The notes under the pieces: generated by a model
Seen by the model: only the letters and a program-made list of their open reading frames with translations
Database searches by the model: none
Told to the model about the DNA's origin: nothing
NCBI GenBank assembly: GCA_003221515.1
Contig: QHSI01000098.1
Span: forward strand, 1 to 64,000
From: Candidatus Rokuibacteriota bacterium
GTDB lineage: Bacteria; Methylomirabilota; Methylomirabilia; Rokubacteriales; CSP1-6
DNA length: 64,000 bases
Direction: 5' to 3'
Shown: in pieces, positions 1 through 9,783 of the stretch
Layout: each line of letters starts with the position of its first letter
Position numbering within the stretch: the first letter of the stretch is position 1
Program-made: the position numbers and the translations under genes

Positions 1-2
1 AG

Positions 3-212
3 ACCAAGGCGGACAGCCGGGGGGAGATCCAGCTCACCGACGCGTTGCGAACCCTCCGGTCGCAGCGCCCGATGTACGCCGTCGAGTTCGAGGGGCGCCG
101 CTACGACACCGGGAACAAGCTCGGCTTCCTCAAGGCGACGGTGGAGTTCGCCCTCGCCCGGCCCGACCTCTCCACCGAGTTCCGCGCGTATCTCAAATCG
201 CTGCGGCTCTAG
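3..212 (+). CDS. galU: UTP-glucose-1-phosphate uridylyltransferase, C-terminal part (truncated by window edge)
   Basis: Frame 3 reads TKADSRGEIQLTDALRTLRSQRPMYAVEFEGRRYDTGNKLGFLKATVEFAL...LKSLRL*, the typical GalU C-terminus. Confidence 0.85.
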   Translation, partial: TKADSRGEIQLTDALRTLRSQRPMYAVEFEGRRYDTGNKLGFLKATVEFALARPDLSTEFRAYLKSLRL

Positions 213-288
213 CCGCAGCGTTTGACTTGCCCGACCGCTTCTGACACACTTTCCGCCAACTTCGGGGCGATCCGAGCCCGAAAAAAAT

Positions 289-1494
289 ATGCCGAACACT
301 CCGAAGCGTCCGTTCCACACCGCCGCTGACGCCGACATCAAGCGCGGCGAGGTCTCCGACGTCTATTTCGCCCGCACCGTCCAGATCTTGAAGCATCGCA
401 ACGATCGCAAGCGCGTGAAGGCCGAGGTGTACCTCAAGAGCCTTCCCGAGGACTGGCCGTGGGGCATCCTGGCCGGCATCGAGGAGGTCGCGGCGCTGCT
501 CGAGGGCCAGCCGGTGGACGTGTGGGCGATGGACGAGGGCACGATCTTCGAGCCCTACCAGCCCATCCTCCGCATCGAGGGGACGTACGTCGAGTGGGCC
601 CAGTACGAGACGGCGTTGCTCGGCCTCCTGTGCCAGGCGTCCGGTATCGCCACGAAGGCGGCGCGCTGCAAGAAGGCGGCGGGTGAGCGGCAGGTGATCT
701 CCTTCGGCGCGCGTCGCATGCATCCGACGCTGGCGCCGATGATCGAGCGCAACGCGTTCATCGGCGGGTGCGACGGCGTCGCGGTGACGAAGTCGGCCGA
801 GCTGATCGACGCCGATCCCATGGGGACGATTCCTCACTCGCTGGTCCTCATGGTCGGCGACACGGTGGAAGCGCTCCGGGCGTTCGACACGATCGTCGAC
901 CCGAAGGTGCGTCGCGTCGCCCTCATCGACACGCTGCAGGACGAGAAGTTCGAGGCGATCCGCGTCGCCGAGGCGCTCGGCAAGGACCTCTACGCGGTCC
1001 GGCTGGACACGCCCTCGTCGCGACGCGGCGACTTCTATCGCATCCTCGAAGAAGTCCGGTGGGAGCTCCAGCTGCGCGGGTTCGGTCACGTGAAGCTCCT
1101 CGCCTCCGGCGGCGTCGACGAGTACGAGATCCTCGCCCTGAATCCGGTCGCCGACGGCTACGGCGTCGGCACCTCGATCGCCAACGCGCCGGTGCTCAAC
1201 TTCGCCCTCGACATCATGGAAATCGAGGGCAAGCCCATGGCCAAGCGCGGCAAGTGGTCGGGCGCCAAGGACGTCTACCGGCGCCGCGGCACGCGGGAGA
1301 CCGTCGTGCTCCCGGCCGGCAAACGGCCGTCCGGCGACGGCCCCTGGGAGCCGCTGCTGAAGCCGCTGGTGAGCGCCGGGCGCATCGTGCGCGATCTGCC
1401 GCCCCCGCGGACCATTCGCGATTTCGTCCTCGACCAGCTCGCCCCGATGCCGCTCGAGACGCTGCGCAGGCAGGGACTCCGGCGCGACTTCTAG
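289..1494 (+). CDS. Nicotinate phosphoribosyltransferase
   Basis: 401-aa ORF; motifs QASGIATKAARCKKAAG, SFGARRMHP, LLASGGVDEYEI, GYGVGTSI typical of the NAPRTase family. Confidence 0.88.
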   Translation: MPNTPKRPFHTAADADIKRGEVSDVYFARTVQILKHRNDRKRVKAEVYLKSLPEDWPWGILAGIEEVAALLEGQPVDVWAMDEGTIFEPYQPILRIEGTYVEWAQYETALLGLLCQASGIATKAARCKKAAGERQVISFGARRMHPTLAPMIERNAFIGGCDGVAVTKSAELIDADPMGTIPHSLVLMVGDTVEALRAFDTIVDPKVRRVALIDTLQDEKFEAIRVAEALGKDLYAVRLDTPSSRRGDFYRILEEVRWELQLRGFGHVKLLASGGVDEYEILALNPVADGYGVGTSIANAPVLNFALDIMEIEGKPMAKRGKWSGAKDVYRRRGTRETVVLPAGKRPSGDGPWEPLLKPLVSAGRIVRDLPPPRTIRDFVLDQLAPMPLETLRRQGLRRDF

Positions 1495-1503
1495 CGCCGG
1501 CCT

Positions 1504-2292
1504 ATGTCGGTCCTCCAGGAGATCGTCGCCAACACCCGTGAGGAAGTGGCGCAGCGCCGCACGGCCACGCCGCGCGCCGCGCTCGAGCGCCGCTGCGCCG
1601 ACGCGACCCCGGCGCTCGACTTCGAGGGCGCGCTGCGGCCATCCCCCGGGGCGGTCCGGCTGATCGCCGAAGTGAAGAAGGCGTCACCCTCGCGCGGCGT
1701 GCTGGCCGAGGATCTCGACCCCGCCACGCTCGCCGCCACCTACGCGGCCCATGGCGCCGACGCGATCTCGGTCCTGACCGATCGCAAATATTTCCGGGGC
1801 AGCCTCGACGACCTCCGCGCCGTCCGCGCCGCGGTGGACGTGCCACTGCTGCGCAAGGATTTCACCGTCGACGAATACCAGCTCTGGGAGTCGCGCGCCG
1901 CCGGCGCCGACGCGATCTTGCTCATCGTCTCGATCCTCGACGCTCGGGCGCTCGGCGACTTGCTGGCCGCGGCGAAGGGGCTGGGGCTCGCCGCGCTCGT
2001 CGAGTGCCACACCGCGTCCGAGGTGGACCGGGCGCTCACCGCCGGAACGCGCATCCTCGGGCTCAACAATCGGGACCTCGCGACCTTCGAGACGCGCATC
2101 GAGACGACGCTGGACCTGCTGCCGTCGATCCCGCCGGGGCCCATCGTGGTCAGCGAGAGCGGATTCTTCACGGGCACCGAGGTCCGTCGCGTCGTGACCG
2201 CCGGCGCCCACGCCGTCCTGGTGGGCGAGGGCTTGGTCCGCGCCTCCGACGTCCCGAGCAAGATCCGCGAGCTGAAGCTACTAAGAGCATGA
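1504..2292 (+). CDS. trpC: Indole-3-glycerol phosphate synthase
   Basis: IAEVKKASPSRG, ISVLTDRKYFRGS, LLRKDFTVDEYQ, LGLNNRDL, VSESGF motifs; followed by trpF-B-A. Confidence 0.95.
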   Translation: MSVLQEIVANTREEVAQRRTATPRAALERRCADATPALDFEGALRPSPGAVRLIAEVKKASPSRGVLAEDLDPATLAATYAAHGADAISVLTDRKYFRGSLDDLRAVRAAVDVPLLRKDFTVDEYQLWESRAAGADAILLIVSILDARALGDLLAAAKGLGLAALVECHTASEVDRALTAGTRILGLNNRDLATFETRIETTLDLLPSIPPGPIVVSESGFFTGTEVRRVVTAGAHAVLVGEGLVRASDVPSKIRELKLLRA

Positions 2293-2678
2293 TTCAAAGG
2301 ATCGAGCGCGCGCGACGCGAACCGAGGCGGACATCGGGGACGCGCGTTGAGCGCGCGTCCCGCGAACCGGGGGGCACATGGGGCGCGCGGGTTGAACGCG
2401 CGCCACGCGAACCGGGGGGGACATTGGGGCCGTGGGTTGAGCGCGCGCCAAGCGAACCGGGGAGGACATGGGCGCGGTGGGTTGAGTGCGCGCCAAGCGA
2501 ACCGGAGGGGACATGGGGGCGGTGGGTTGAGCGCGCGCCAAGCGAGCCGGAGGGGACATGGGGGCGGCGGGTTGAGCGCGCGCCACGCGAACCGGGGGGG
2601 ACATGGGGGCGGCGGGTTGCGCGCGCGCCACGCGAACCGGGGGGGATATGGGGGGGGCGTCTCGCCCAACCCATATAG
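2289..2678 (+). CDS. Possible 129-aa repeat ORF between trpC and trpF (15-aa units, VERAPREPGGTWGRR-like)
   Basis: ATG overlaps trpC stop (ATGA); frame open to TAG at 2676-2678, 2 nt before trpF ATG. Other frames are also open, so coding status is uncertain. Confidence 0.35.
   Translation: MIQRIERARREPRRTSGTRVERASREPGGTWGARVERAPREPGGTLGPWVERAPSEPGRTWARWVECAPSEPEGTWGRWVERAPSEPEGTWGRRVERAPREPGGTWGRRVARAPREPGGIWGGRLAQPI
2304..2658 (+). repeat. Tandem repeat, about 8 units with exact 45-bp period (minisatellite)
   Basis: Unit starts at 2304, 2349, 2394, 2439, 2484, 2529, 2574, 2619; consensus GAGCGCGCGCCACGCGAACCGGGGGGGACATGGGGGCGGCGGGTT. Confidence 0.97.
2646..2676 (+). promoter_or_regulatory. 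Stem-loop immediately upstream of trpF
   Basis: ATATGGG-GG-GGGCG-TCT-CGCCC-AA-CCCATAT: 7 bp + 5 bp perfect stems with a 2x2 internal loop; trpF ATG at 2681. Confidence 0.75.
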
Positions 2679-2680
2679 AA

Positions 2681-3334
2681 ATGACCAGAGTCAAGATCTG
2701 CGGCATCACCAACCTCGACGACGCGATGCTCGCGGTCGACGCCGGCGCGGACGCGCTCGGGTTCATCTTCGTCGAGAACACGCCGCGCTTCGTGACGCCG
2801 GAGAAGGTCGCGTCGATCGTCCGCGCGCTGCCGCCGTTCGTGACGCCGGTCGGCATCTTCTGGGACCACCCGACGGGCCACGTCAAGGCGGTGGCCGAAG
2901 CGTGCGGCCTGCGCGCGCTCCAGTTCCACGGCGACGAGAAGCCCGAGGACCTCGAAGGCTACGCGCTCCCGGTAATCAAGACGATCAAGATCGCGCCGCC
3001 ATCGAGCGAGCTCGAGGGAAGGGTGCCGTGGACCTCGACCGTGAAGATCATGCAGTACCGGAAATTCGCGGCCGCGCTCCTGCTCGACAGCGCCGCGCGC
3101 TGGAGCGAAGGTGAGCCGCGCCAGCCGATCGAGTGGAAGATGGCGCAGGATCTGACGGGCCAGCGGTGGCGGATCATCCTCGCCGCCGGTCTGACGCCGG
3201 AGAACGTCGCGCGCGCGGTCGCCACCGCGCGGCCGTACGCGGTCGACGTGAACTCGGGCGTCGAGGCTCAGCCGGGACGCAAGGACCCCGACAAGGTCTG
3301 GCGGTTCGTCGCCGAGGCGAAGGGAGTCCGATGA
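2681..3334 (+). CDS. trpF: Phosphoribosylanthranilate isomerase
   Basis: [30 protein letters not shown]...; start moved from the ORF-track start 2603 to the conserved MTRVKICG. Confidence 0.93.
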   Translation: MTRVKICGITNLDDAMLAVDAGADALGFIFVENTPRFVTPEKVASIVRALPPFVTPVGIFWDHPTGHVKAVAEACGLRALQFHGDEKPEDLEGYALPVIKTIKIAPPSSELEGRVPWTSTVKIMQYRKFAAALLLDSAARWSEGEPRQPIEWKMAQDLTGQRWRIILAAGLTPENVARAVATARPYAVDVNSGVEAQPGRKDPDKVWRFVAEAKGVR

Positions 3335-4530
3335 GCCCGACGCTGCCTGACGCGCAGGGCCGCTTCGGACGCTTCGGAGGGCGCTTCGTCCCCGAGACGC
3401 TCATGGCGCCGCTCATCGAGCTCGAGCGCGCGTGGGCGGCGGCGACGCGCGATCGGCGGTTCCAGCGGCGGCTCGGCGCGCTGCTCCAGGACTACGCCGG
3501 GCGGCCGACACCGCTCTACTTCGCGGAGCGTCTCACCGAGGCCAGCGGTGGCGCGCGCATCTACCTCAAGCGCGAAGACCTCTGCCACACCGGCGCCCAC
3601 AAGATCAACAACGTGCTCGGCCAGGCGCTGCTGGCGGCGCGGATGAAGAAGCATCGCGTGATCGCGGAGACCGGCGCCGGTCAGCACGGCGTGGCGACCG
3701 CGACCGCCGCCGCGCTGCTGGGCCTCGAGTGCGACGTGTACATGGGCGCCGAGGACGTCGAGCGCCAGGCGCTGAACGTCTTCCGCATGCGGCTGCTGGG
3801 CGCGCGCGTGATCCCGGTCGAGGCGGGGAGTCGGACGTTGAAGGACGCGATCAACGAGGCGCTGCGCGACTGGGTCACCAACGTGCGGACGACGTACTAC
3901 CTGCTCGGCTCGGCGCTGGGGCCGCATCCATATCCAATGATGGTGCGCGACCTCCACGCCGTCATCGGCCGAGAGGCGCGGCGCCAGGCCCGCCGTGCGC
4001 TGCGCCGGCTGCCGGACGTGCTGGTCGCGTGCGTGGGCGGCGGCTCGAACGCGATCGGGCTCTTTCATCCGTTCATCGGTGATCGCTCGGTCCGCATCGT
4101 GGGCGTCGAGCCCGGCGGCGCCGGCATCGCCACCGGCCGTCACGGCGCCTCGATGACGGCCGGCCACGTCGGGGTTCTGCACGGGTGCATGAGCTATCTG
4201 CTCCAGAGCGACGACGGGCAGATCGCCACCGCGCACTCGATCTCGGCCGGCCTCGACTACCCGGGCGTCGGGCCCGAGCACGCCTACTATCGCGACGCGG
4301 GCCGGTTCGAGTTCGTATCGATCACCGACGAGGAAGCGCTCGAGGGGTTCCACGCGCTGACCCGGCTCGAAGGCATCATGCCGGCGCTCGAGTCGGCGCA
4401 CGCGGTGGCTCACGCGATGCGCCTGGCCAAGACGCTCCCGAAGTCGAAGGCGATCGTGGTCGGGCTCTCGGGCCGCGGCGACAAGGACGTCCACGTGGTG
4501 GCGCGCGCACTCGGAAAGCCCCTCGAATGA
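3331..4530 (+). CDS. trpB: Tryptophan synthase beta chain
   Basis: [49 protein letters not shown] motifs; ATGA overlap with trpF. Confidence 0.96.
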   Translation: MSPTLPDAQGRFGRFGGRFVPETLMAPLIELERAWAAATRDRRFQRRLGALLQDYAGRPTPLYFAERLTEASGGARIYLKREDLCHTGAHKINNVLGQALLAARMKKHRVIAETGAGQHGVATATAAALLGLECDVYMGAEDVERQALNVFRMRLLGARVIPVEAGSRTLKDAINEALRDWVTNVRTTYYLLGSALGPHPYPMMVRDLHAVIGREARRQARRALRRLPDVLVACVGGGSNAIGLFHPFIGDRSVRIVGVEPGGAGIATGRHGASMTAGHVGVLHGCMSYLLQSDDGQIATAHSISAGLDYPGVGPEHAYYRDAGRFEFVSITDEEALEGFHALTRLEGIMPALESAHAVAHAMRLAKTLPKSKAIVVGLSGRGDKDVHVVARALGKPLE

Positions 4531-5375
4531 GCCGCCTGGACACGACCTTCGCCCGGCTCCGCGCGCGGGGCGCGCGCGCGCTGGTGGCGTACGTCACCGC
4601 CGGCGATCCGTCGCTCGCCGACACCCGGCGCCTCGTGATCGAGGCCGAGCGGCGGGGCGCGGACGTCATCGAGCTAGGCGTGCCGTTCTCCGATCCGATC
4701 GCCGAGGGGCCGGTGATCCAGCGCGCGATGAACCGCGCGCTGGCCGCGGGCGCGACGATGGCCCGCGTGCTCGAGACCGTGGCCACGATGCGCGCCGAGG
4801 TGTCCGTCCCGCTGGTGCTGCTCACGTACTACAACCCGGTGCTCGCGTTCGGTCTCAAGGCGTTCGCTCGGACCGCGGCCGACGCCGGCGTCGACGGCGC
4901 CATCGTGGCCGACCTGCCGCCAGAGGAAGCCGGGCCGCTGGCGGCCGAGGCCGAGCCCGCCGGGCTCGATCTGATCCACCTGGTGGCGCCGACGTCGACG
5001 CCGCCGCGCGTGCGCCTGATCGCGCGGCGGAGCCGTGGCTTCATCTACGTGGTGTCGGTCACCGGGGTCACCGGCGAGCGTCAGGAGATCCCCGCGGATC
5101 TCGCGGCCCAGATCCGGACGCTCCGGCTCGTCACGACGAAGCCCGTGTGCGTCGGGTTCGGTATCAGCACGCCGGCGCAGGTCGCCGCCATCGGACGCCT
5201 CGCCGACGGCGCGATCGTCGGCTCGGCGATCGTGCGGATGATCGAAGAGCGCGCGGGGAGCCGGACGCTGGTGGAAGAGGTCGGAAATTTCATCGCCGAG
5301 CTGAAAGCTGGGTTGAGTGAAGCTGGCGGGGGAGACCCCCTCCAGACCTCCCCGGCCGCTAGACGGAAGGCGTAG
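4527..5375 (+). CDS. trpA: Tryptophan synthase alpha chain
   Basis: [47 protein letters not shown] motifs; ATGA overlap with trpB. Confidence 0.96.
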   Translation: MSRLDTTFARLRARGARALVAYVTAGDPSLADTRRLVIEAERRGADVIELGVPFSDPIAEGPVIQRAMNRALAAGATMARVLETVATMRAEVSVPLVLLTYYNPVLAFGLKAFARTAADAGVDGAIVADLPPEEAGPLAAEAEPAGLDLIHLVAPTSTPPRVRLIARRSRGFIYVVSVTGVTGERQEIPADLAAQIRTLRLVTTKPVCVGFGISTPAQVAAIGRLADGAIVGSAIVRMIEERAGSRTLVEEVGNFIAELKAGLSEAGGGDPLQTSPAARRKA

Positions 5376-5380
5376 GCACC

Positions 5381-6241
5381 ATGGCGTGGTTCAGGCGCAA
5401 GGCGGACGAGTCGGGCGGCAAGGCGAGCAAGGTCATCATCGCCGAGGGGCTGTGGATCAAGTGCGACTCCTGCAAGGAGATCATGTACCGCGCCGAGGTG
5501 GAGCGCGCCGGCCGCGTCTGCCCCAAGTGCCACTATCCGTTCCGGATCTCCGCGCGCGAGCGCATCGCGATGCTCGCCGATCCTGGCTCGTTCGAGGAGC
5601 GTGACACCGGGCTGGCGACGACCGATCCGCTGACCTTCAAGGACACCAAGAAATATCGGGACCGCATCCGTGCCGCCGTCCAGAAGACCTCGACCGACGA
5701 AGCGGTGGTCTGCGGCATCGCCCGCATCGGCGGACAGCCCGCGGTCCTGGCCGCCTTCGAGTTCGGCTTCCTCGGCGGCAGCATGGGCTCGGTGGTCGGC
5801 GAGAAGCTCACCCGCGCGATCGAGCTCGCCATCGACAAGCACCTGCCGGTCGTGATCGTCTCGGCGTCGGGCGGCGCGCGCATGCAGGAGGGCATCCTGT
5901 CCCTGATGCAGATGGCCAAGACCTCGTCCGCGCTCGAGCGTCTCGCGACGCACCGGCTGCCGTACATCTCCGTCCTCACCGATCCGACGACCGGCGGCGT
6001 CACCGCGAGCTTCGCGATGCTCGGCGACGTCGTCCTCGCCGAGCCGCGCGCGCTGATCGGCTTCGCCGGCCCCCGGGTCATCGCCGAGACGATCCGTCAG
6101 CCGCTGCCCGAGGGATTCCAGCGCTCCGAGTTCCTGCTCACGCACGGCCAGCTCGACATGATCGTCGAGCGGCGCGAGCTCAAGGAGACCATCCGCCGCA
6201 TCCTTGCTTTCTTCGCCGACACACCGTCCCCCGCGGGTTAG
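5381..6241 (+). CDS. accD: Acetyl-CoA carboxylase carboxyltransferase subunit beta
   Basis: Zn-ribbon CDSCKEIMYRAEVERAGRVCPKC plus ASGGARMQEG, TDPTTGGVTASFAMLGD, GFAGPRVI. Confidence 0.95.
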   Translation: MAWFRRKADESGGKASKVIIAEGLWIKCDSCKEIMYRAEVERAGRVCPKCHYPFRISARERIAMLADPGSFEERDTGLATTDPLTFKDTKKYRDRIRAAVQKTSTDEAVVCGIARIGGQPAVLAAFEFGFLGGSMGSVVGEKLTRAIELAIDKHLPVVIVSASGGARMQEGILSLMQMAKTSSALERLATHRLPYISVLTDPTTGGVTASFAMLGDVVLAEPRALIGFAGPRVIAETIRQPLPEGFQRSEFLLTHGQLDMIVERRELKETIRRILAFFADTPSPAG

Positions 6242-6247
6242 ACACCG

Positions 6248-7567
6248 GTGACGTACGCCGAGGCGGTCGCCCGACTCCTCGCGCTGCGGGGAGGGGAGCA
6301 CGCGGGCATGCGGCCGGGGCTCGAGCGGATCGAGACGCTGCTCGAGGCGCTCGGCCACCCCGAGCAGCGGTACCGGCTGGTCCAGGTGGGTGGCACGAAC
6401 GGCAAGGGCTCGGTGGCGGCGATGCTGGCCGCCATGCTCAGGTCGGCCGGCCAGCGCGTCGGCCTCTACACCTCGCCGCATCTGGTGTCGTTCCGCGAGC
6501 GCATCCGCGTCGACGGCGAGCCGATCGCGGAGGACGCGGTGGTCGACGGCGTCGACGCGCTCGGCACGCTGGTGGCGAGGCTCGACGCGACGATGTTCGA
6601 GACGACGACCGCGCTGGGACTCGACCACTTCGCGCGCGAGGCGGTCGACGTGGCGGTGCTCGAGGTCGGCCTCGGCGGCCGGCTCGACGCCACGACCGTC
6701 GGCACGCCGGAAGCGGTCGTGATCGCGCGCATCGACCTCGACCACCAGGCCGTGCTCGGCGCGACGCTGGCGGAGATCGCCGCCGAGAAGGCGGCGATCA
6801 TTCGCGGCGGAGTGGCCGTCTGCGCCGCCCAGGCCCCCGAGGCCGAGCGCGTCCTCGTCGAGCGCGCCGCCGCCGTGCGCGTCCCGCTCCTGCTCGAGGG
6901 GCGCGAGCTGTCGGTCGCCGTGGAGCGCCGTGGGCCCGAGGGCCAGCGGCTCACCTGCGCGGGCCCAGGGTGGCGCATGAGCGGCCTCGAGCTCGGGATG
7001 CTCGGGACCTTCCAGCCGTCCAACGCGCTCCTCGCCGTCGCCACCGCCCGGCAGCTCGGCGTGCGTGAGGCCGCCATCCACGACGGGCTCGCGCGCGCCT
7101 GGTGGCCGGGGCGGTTTCAGATTCTCCGGCGTGAGGGCGGCCTGCTCGTGCTCGACGGGGCGCACAACCCCGCCGGCGCCCGCGCGCTGGCCGCGTCGCT
7201 GCGCGAGACGTTCGGCGACCGCCGCGTCACCTTCGTCGTGGGGATCCTGCGCGACAAGGATGCCGCCGGCATCATCGGGGCGCTGGCGCCGATCGCGGAT
7301 CGTTTCGTCCTCGTCGCGTCGTCGAGTCCGCGCGCCGCCGCGGTCGAGGCGCTTCGCGCGCTGGTGCCCGCGTCGGCCGGGCGCGTCGAGGTCGCCGGCA
7401 CGCCGGGCGACGCGCTGGCGCTCGCCGCGCGGATCGCGACCACGCCGATCGTGTGCGTCGCGGGCTCGCTCTCGCTCATCGGGGACGTCCTGCGCCACGT
7501 CGCCGGAAGCGATCAACCCTGCTCGCTCGAACGAGGGGCCGAGAGCATGGGGCTCCTTTTTTCATGA
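6248..7567 (+). CDS. folC: Folylpolyglutamate synthase / dihydrofolate synthase
   Basis: VGGTNGKGSVAAML, YTSPHLVSFRERI, LEVGLGGRLDATT, LDGAHNP; GTG start. Confidence 0.93.
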   Translation: MTYAEAVARLLALRGGEHAGMRPGLERIETLLEALGHPEQRYRLVQVGGTNGKGSVAAMLAAMLRSAGQRVGLYTSPHLVSFRERIRVDGEPIAEDAVVDGVDALGTLVARLDATMFETTTALGLDHFAREAVDVAVLEVGLGGRLDATTVGTPEAVVIARIDLDHQAVLGATLAEIAAEKAAIIRGGVAVCAAQAPEAERVLVERAAAVRVPLLLEGRELSVAVERRGPEGQRLTCAGPGWRMSGLELGMLGTFQPSNALLAVATARQLGVREAAIHDGLARAWWPGRFQILRREGGLLVLDGAHNPAGARALAASLRETFGDRRVTFVVGILRDKDAAGIIGALAPIADRFVLVASSSPRAAAVEALRALVPASAGRVEVAGTPGDALALAARIATTPIVCVAGSLSLIGDVLRHVAGSDQPCSLERGAESMGLLFS

Positions 7568-9783
7568 CGCGATTCCGGGCGTCGATCCTGCTCCTCGCGG
7601 GCGCCCTCCTGGCTCACGGCGTGGCCGCCGCGCAGGCGCCGTCGTCCCCCACGACGGTCCTGACCACCGGCGGCGAAGTGACGGTGGTGGCCGACCGGAT
7701 CGAGCAGATCGGCGCCGACAACCTCGTGGTGGCGAGCGGCAACGCCGAGCTGACGAAGGGGTCGGCCCGTTTGCTCGCCGACCGCATCGAGATCAACCGC
7801 GCGACCGGCGACGCGACCGCGCAGGGCCGGGTGATCTTCTACGACGGCGAGGACCGGCTCACCGGCCAGCGGATCGACTACAACATCAAGACCGGGACCG
7901 GCGTGGTGTACGAGGGCGAGGCGCGGGCCACGCCCTACTACCGGATCATGGGCGAGCGCCTGGAGCGGCTCGGCGAGAGCGTCTACCGGGTGCGGCGCGG
8001 CGTCTTCACCACCTGCGACGACGACTCGCCGTCGTGGTCGTTCCGTGTCGGCTCGGGCACCGCCGACCTCCAGGACTTCGTCTACGGGACCAACGCCTCC
8101 TTCTGGCTGAAGGACGTGCCGCTGATCCCGTACTTCCCGTTCTTCGCGGCGGCCATCCGTCGCGAGCGTCAGACGGGCTTCCTGGCGCCGCAGTTCGGCA
8201 CCTCCTCGCGCAAGGGAGTCTTCGCCGAGATCCCGTTCTACTGGGCGATCACCGACAGCCAGGACGCGACCCTGAGCCTCGACGCCTACTCGCGACGGGG
8301 CGTCGGCGGCTCGGCCCAGTACCGGTACGTGATCTCGCGTGACCAGCGCGGCTCGCTCGGCGGGTTCTTCGTGCACGAGAGTGTGACGACCGGCGACACT
8401 CGAGGATTGGGCAGCGCCAAGCACGACTGGCAGATCGACCCGGGGCTCTCGTTCCGCGCCGATCTCAACGCGGTGTCCGACGACCTCGTGCTGCGGGAGT
8501 ACCAGTCCGAGCTCCTGTCGCGCAGCGCCCAGCGCGCCGAGTCGAATCTGTTCCTCACCAAGACGTGGTCGAACTGGAATTTCGTCGGGCGCGCCTACTG
8601 GTATCAGGACCTCACGACCCAGCGCCCGGTCGAGCTGCAGCGCGTGCCCGAGCTGACGCTGCAGGGGGTGCGGCAGACGCTGCCGGGTCTGCCCGGGTTC
8701 CTCTACCAGGTGGACACGAGCGCCGTGAACTTCCTCCGCGACGTCGGCTCGGAGGGATTCCGTTACGACCTCCACCCCGTGGTGTCGCGTCCCGTCTCGC
8801 TCGGCGGCTACGCGACGGTCACGCCGTTCGTCGGCGGCCGGGTCACCCTGTACAGTGTCACGACCACGGGGACTCACACGCCGCTGGCCGGCGGCTCCGT
8901 GATCGAGACGACCAAGGACGAGCCCCGCGTCCGCGATCTGGTCGATTTCGGGAGCGACGCCGAGAGCCGAGCCTCGCGCGTCTACGGGCTCGGCGGCTGG
9001 GGCGGACTCGACAGCGTGCTCCACTCGATCGAGCCGCGCGCCCGCTACATCCGGATCCTGGGCCACAACTTCTCCCGTCTGCCGCTCTGGACGGACCAGA
9101 TCGATCGGATCCCGAAGTCGAGCTGGCTCGAGTATTCCCTGACGAATCGGCTGCGCGGACGGACCGAGAGCCCCGAGGGCACCGAGGCCGAGCGGCTCGA
9201 GCTCTTGCGGTTCGTGGTGGCCAACGCCTTCGACTTCGAGCGTGGCCGCTTTGGCAACGTCGCGGGCGACCTGCTCGTCCAGCCGACCGCCCTGGTCAGT
9301 CTCCACGCGGACGCCAGCTACAACGTCGAAGGCGACGGGCTCCAGACCTACACCAGCGACGCGTCGCTCCACCTCTCCCGCTTCACCGCGAGCATCGGGC
9401 ACCGTTACACCCGGCAGCCGCCGCAAATCATCCCGTACTTCGTCCAGGTCCCCGGAACGTTCAACCCCGGCGAGACCCCGGACAAGCCCTCGGTGAACTT
9501 CCTGCAGGGCGGGTTCACGTGGGAGGTGTGGAAGCACCTCGCCGTGCGCGCGCGGACGAACCTGGACATCCGGACCGAAACCTTCGTCGAGACTCGCTAC
9601 GGGGTCGACTTCAAGTTCGACTGCTGGGCGGTGAGTGTCGAGTACATCAACCGGAGCCGTGACTCCACCGGTCAGAGCGCCGAGGACGAGTTCCGCTTCT
9701 CGGTGCACCTGCTCGGGCTCGGGAACGTGTTGAGCTCGCGGCTGGGCACCGGCGTGGCGGACTCCGGACCGAGGTTCAAATGA
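7564..9783 (+). CDS. lptD: LPS-assembly protein (OstA/LptD)
   Basis: Signal peptide; OstA domain VVADRIEQIGADNLVVASGNAEL...; LptD signature PYFPFFAAAIRRERQTGFLAPQFG; ATGA overlap with folC. Confidence 0.92.
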   Translation: MTRFRASILLLAGALLAHGVAAAQAPSSPTTVLTTGGEVTVVADRIEQIGADNLVVASGNAELTKGSARLLADRIEINRATGDATAQGRVIFYDGEDRLTGQRIDYNIKTGTGVVYEGEARATPYYRIMGERLERLGESVYRVRRGVFTTCDDDSPSWSFRVGSGTADLQDFVYGTNASFWLKDVPLIPYFPFFAAAIRRERQTGFLAPQFGTSSRKGVFAEIPFYWAITDSQDATLSLDAYSRRGVGGSAQYRYVISRDQRGSLGGFFVHESVTTGDTRGLGSAKHDWQIDPGLSFRADLNAVSDDLVLREYQSELLSRSAQRAESNLFLTKTWSNWNFVGRAYWYQDLTTQRPVELQRVPELTLQGVRQTLPGLPGFLYQVDTSAVNFLRDVGSEGFRYDLHPVVSRPVSLGGYATVTPFVGGRVTLYSVTTTGTHTPLAGGSVIETTKDEPRVRDLVDFGSDAESRASRVYGLGGWGGLDSVLHSIEPRARYIRILGHNFSRLPLWTDQIDRIPKSSWLEYSLTNRLRGRTESPEGTEAERLELLRFVVANAFDFERGRFGNVAGDLLVQPTALVSLHADASYNVEGDGLQTYTSDASLHLSRFTASIGHRYTRQPPQIIPYFVQVPGTFNPGETPDKPSVNFLQGGFTWEVWKHLAVRARTNLDIRTETFVETRYGVDFKFDCWAVSVEYINRSRDSTGQSAEDEFRFSVHLLGLGNVLSSRLGTGVADSGPRFK

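Noticed and set aside
2304-2658. CRISPR-like array
   Set aside because: Units are contiguous with no unique spacers; exact 45-bp tandem repetition, so it is a minisatellite.
2347-3114. + strand ORF with repeat MSARPANRGAHGARGLNARHANRGGHWGRG
   Set aside because: Alternate frame of the 45-bp repeat running into trpF; the frame starting at 2289 has better coupling evidence.
5081-7516. 811-aa minus-strand ORF opposite trpA-accD-folC, and similar long antisense ORFs (e.g. 7513-9708, 23000-24964)
   Set aside because: Shadow ORFs expected in very GC-rich coding DNA; composition is R/D/E/G-rich low complexity, with no recognisable domain, opposite clearly conserved genes.
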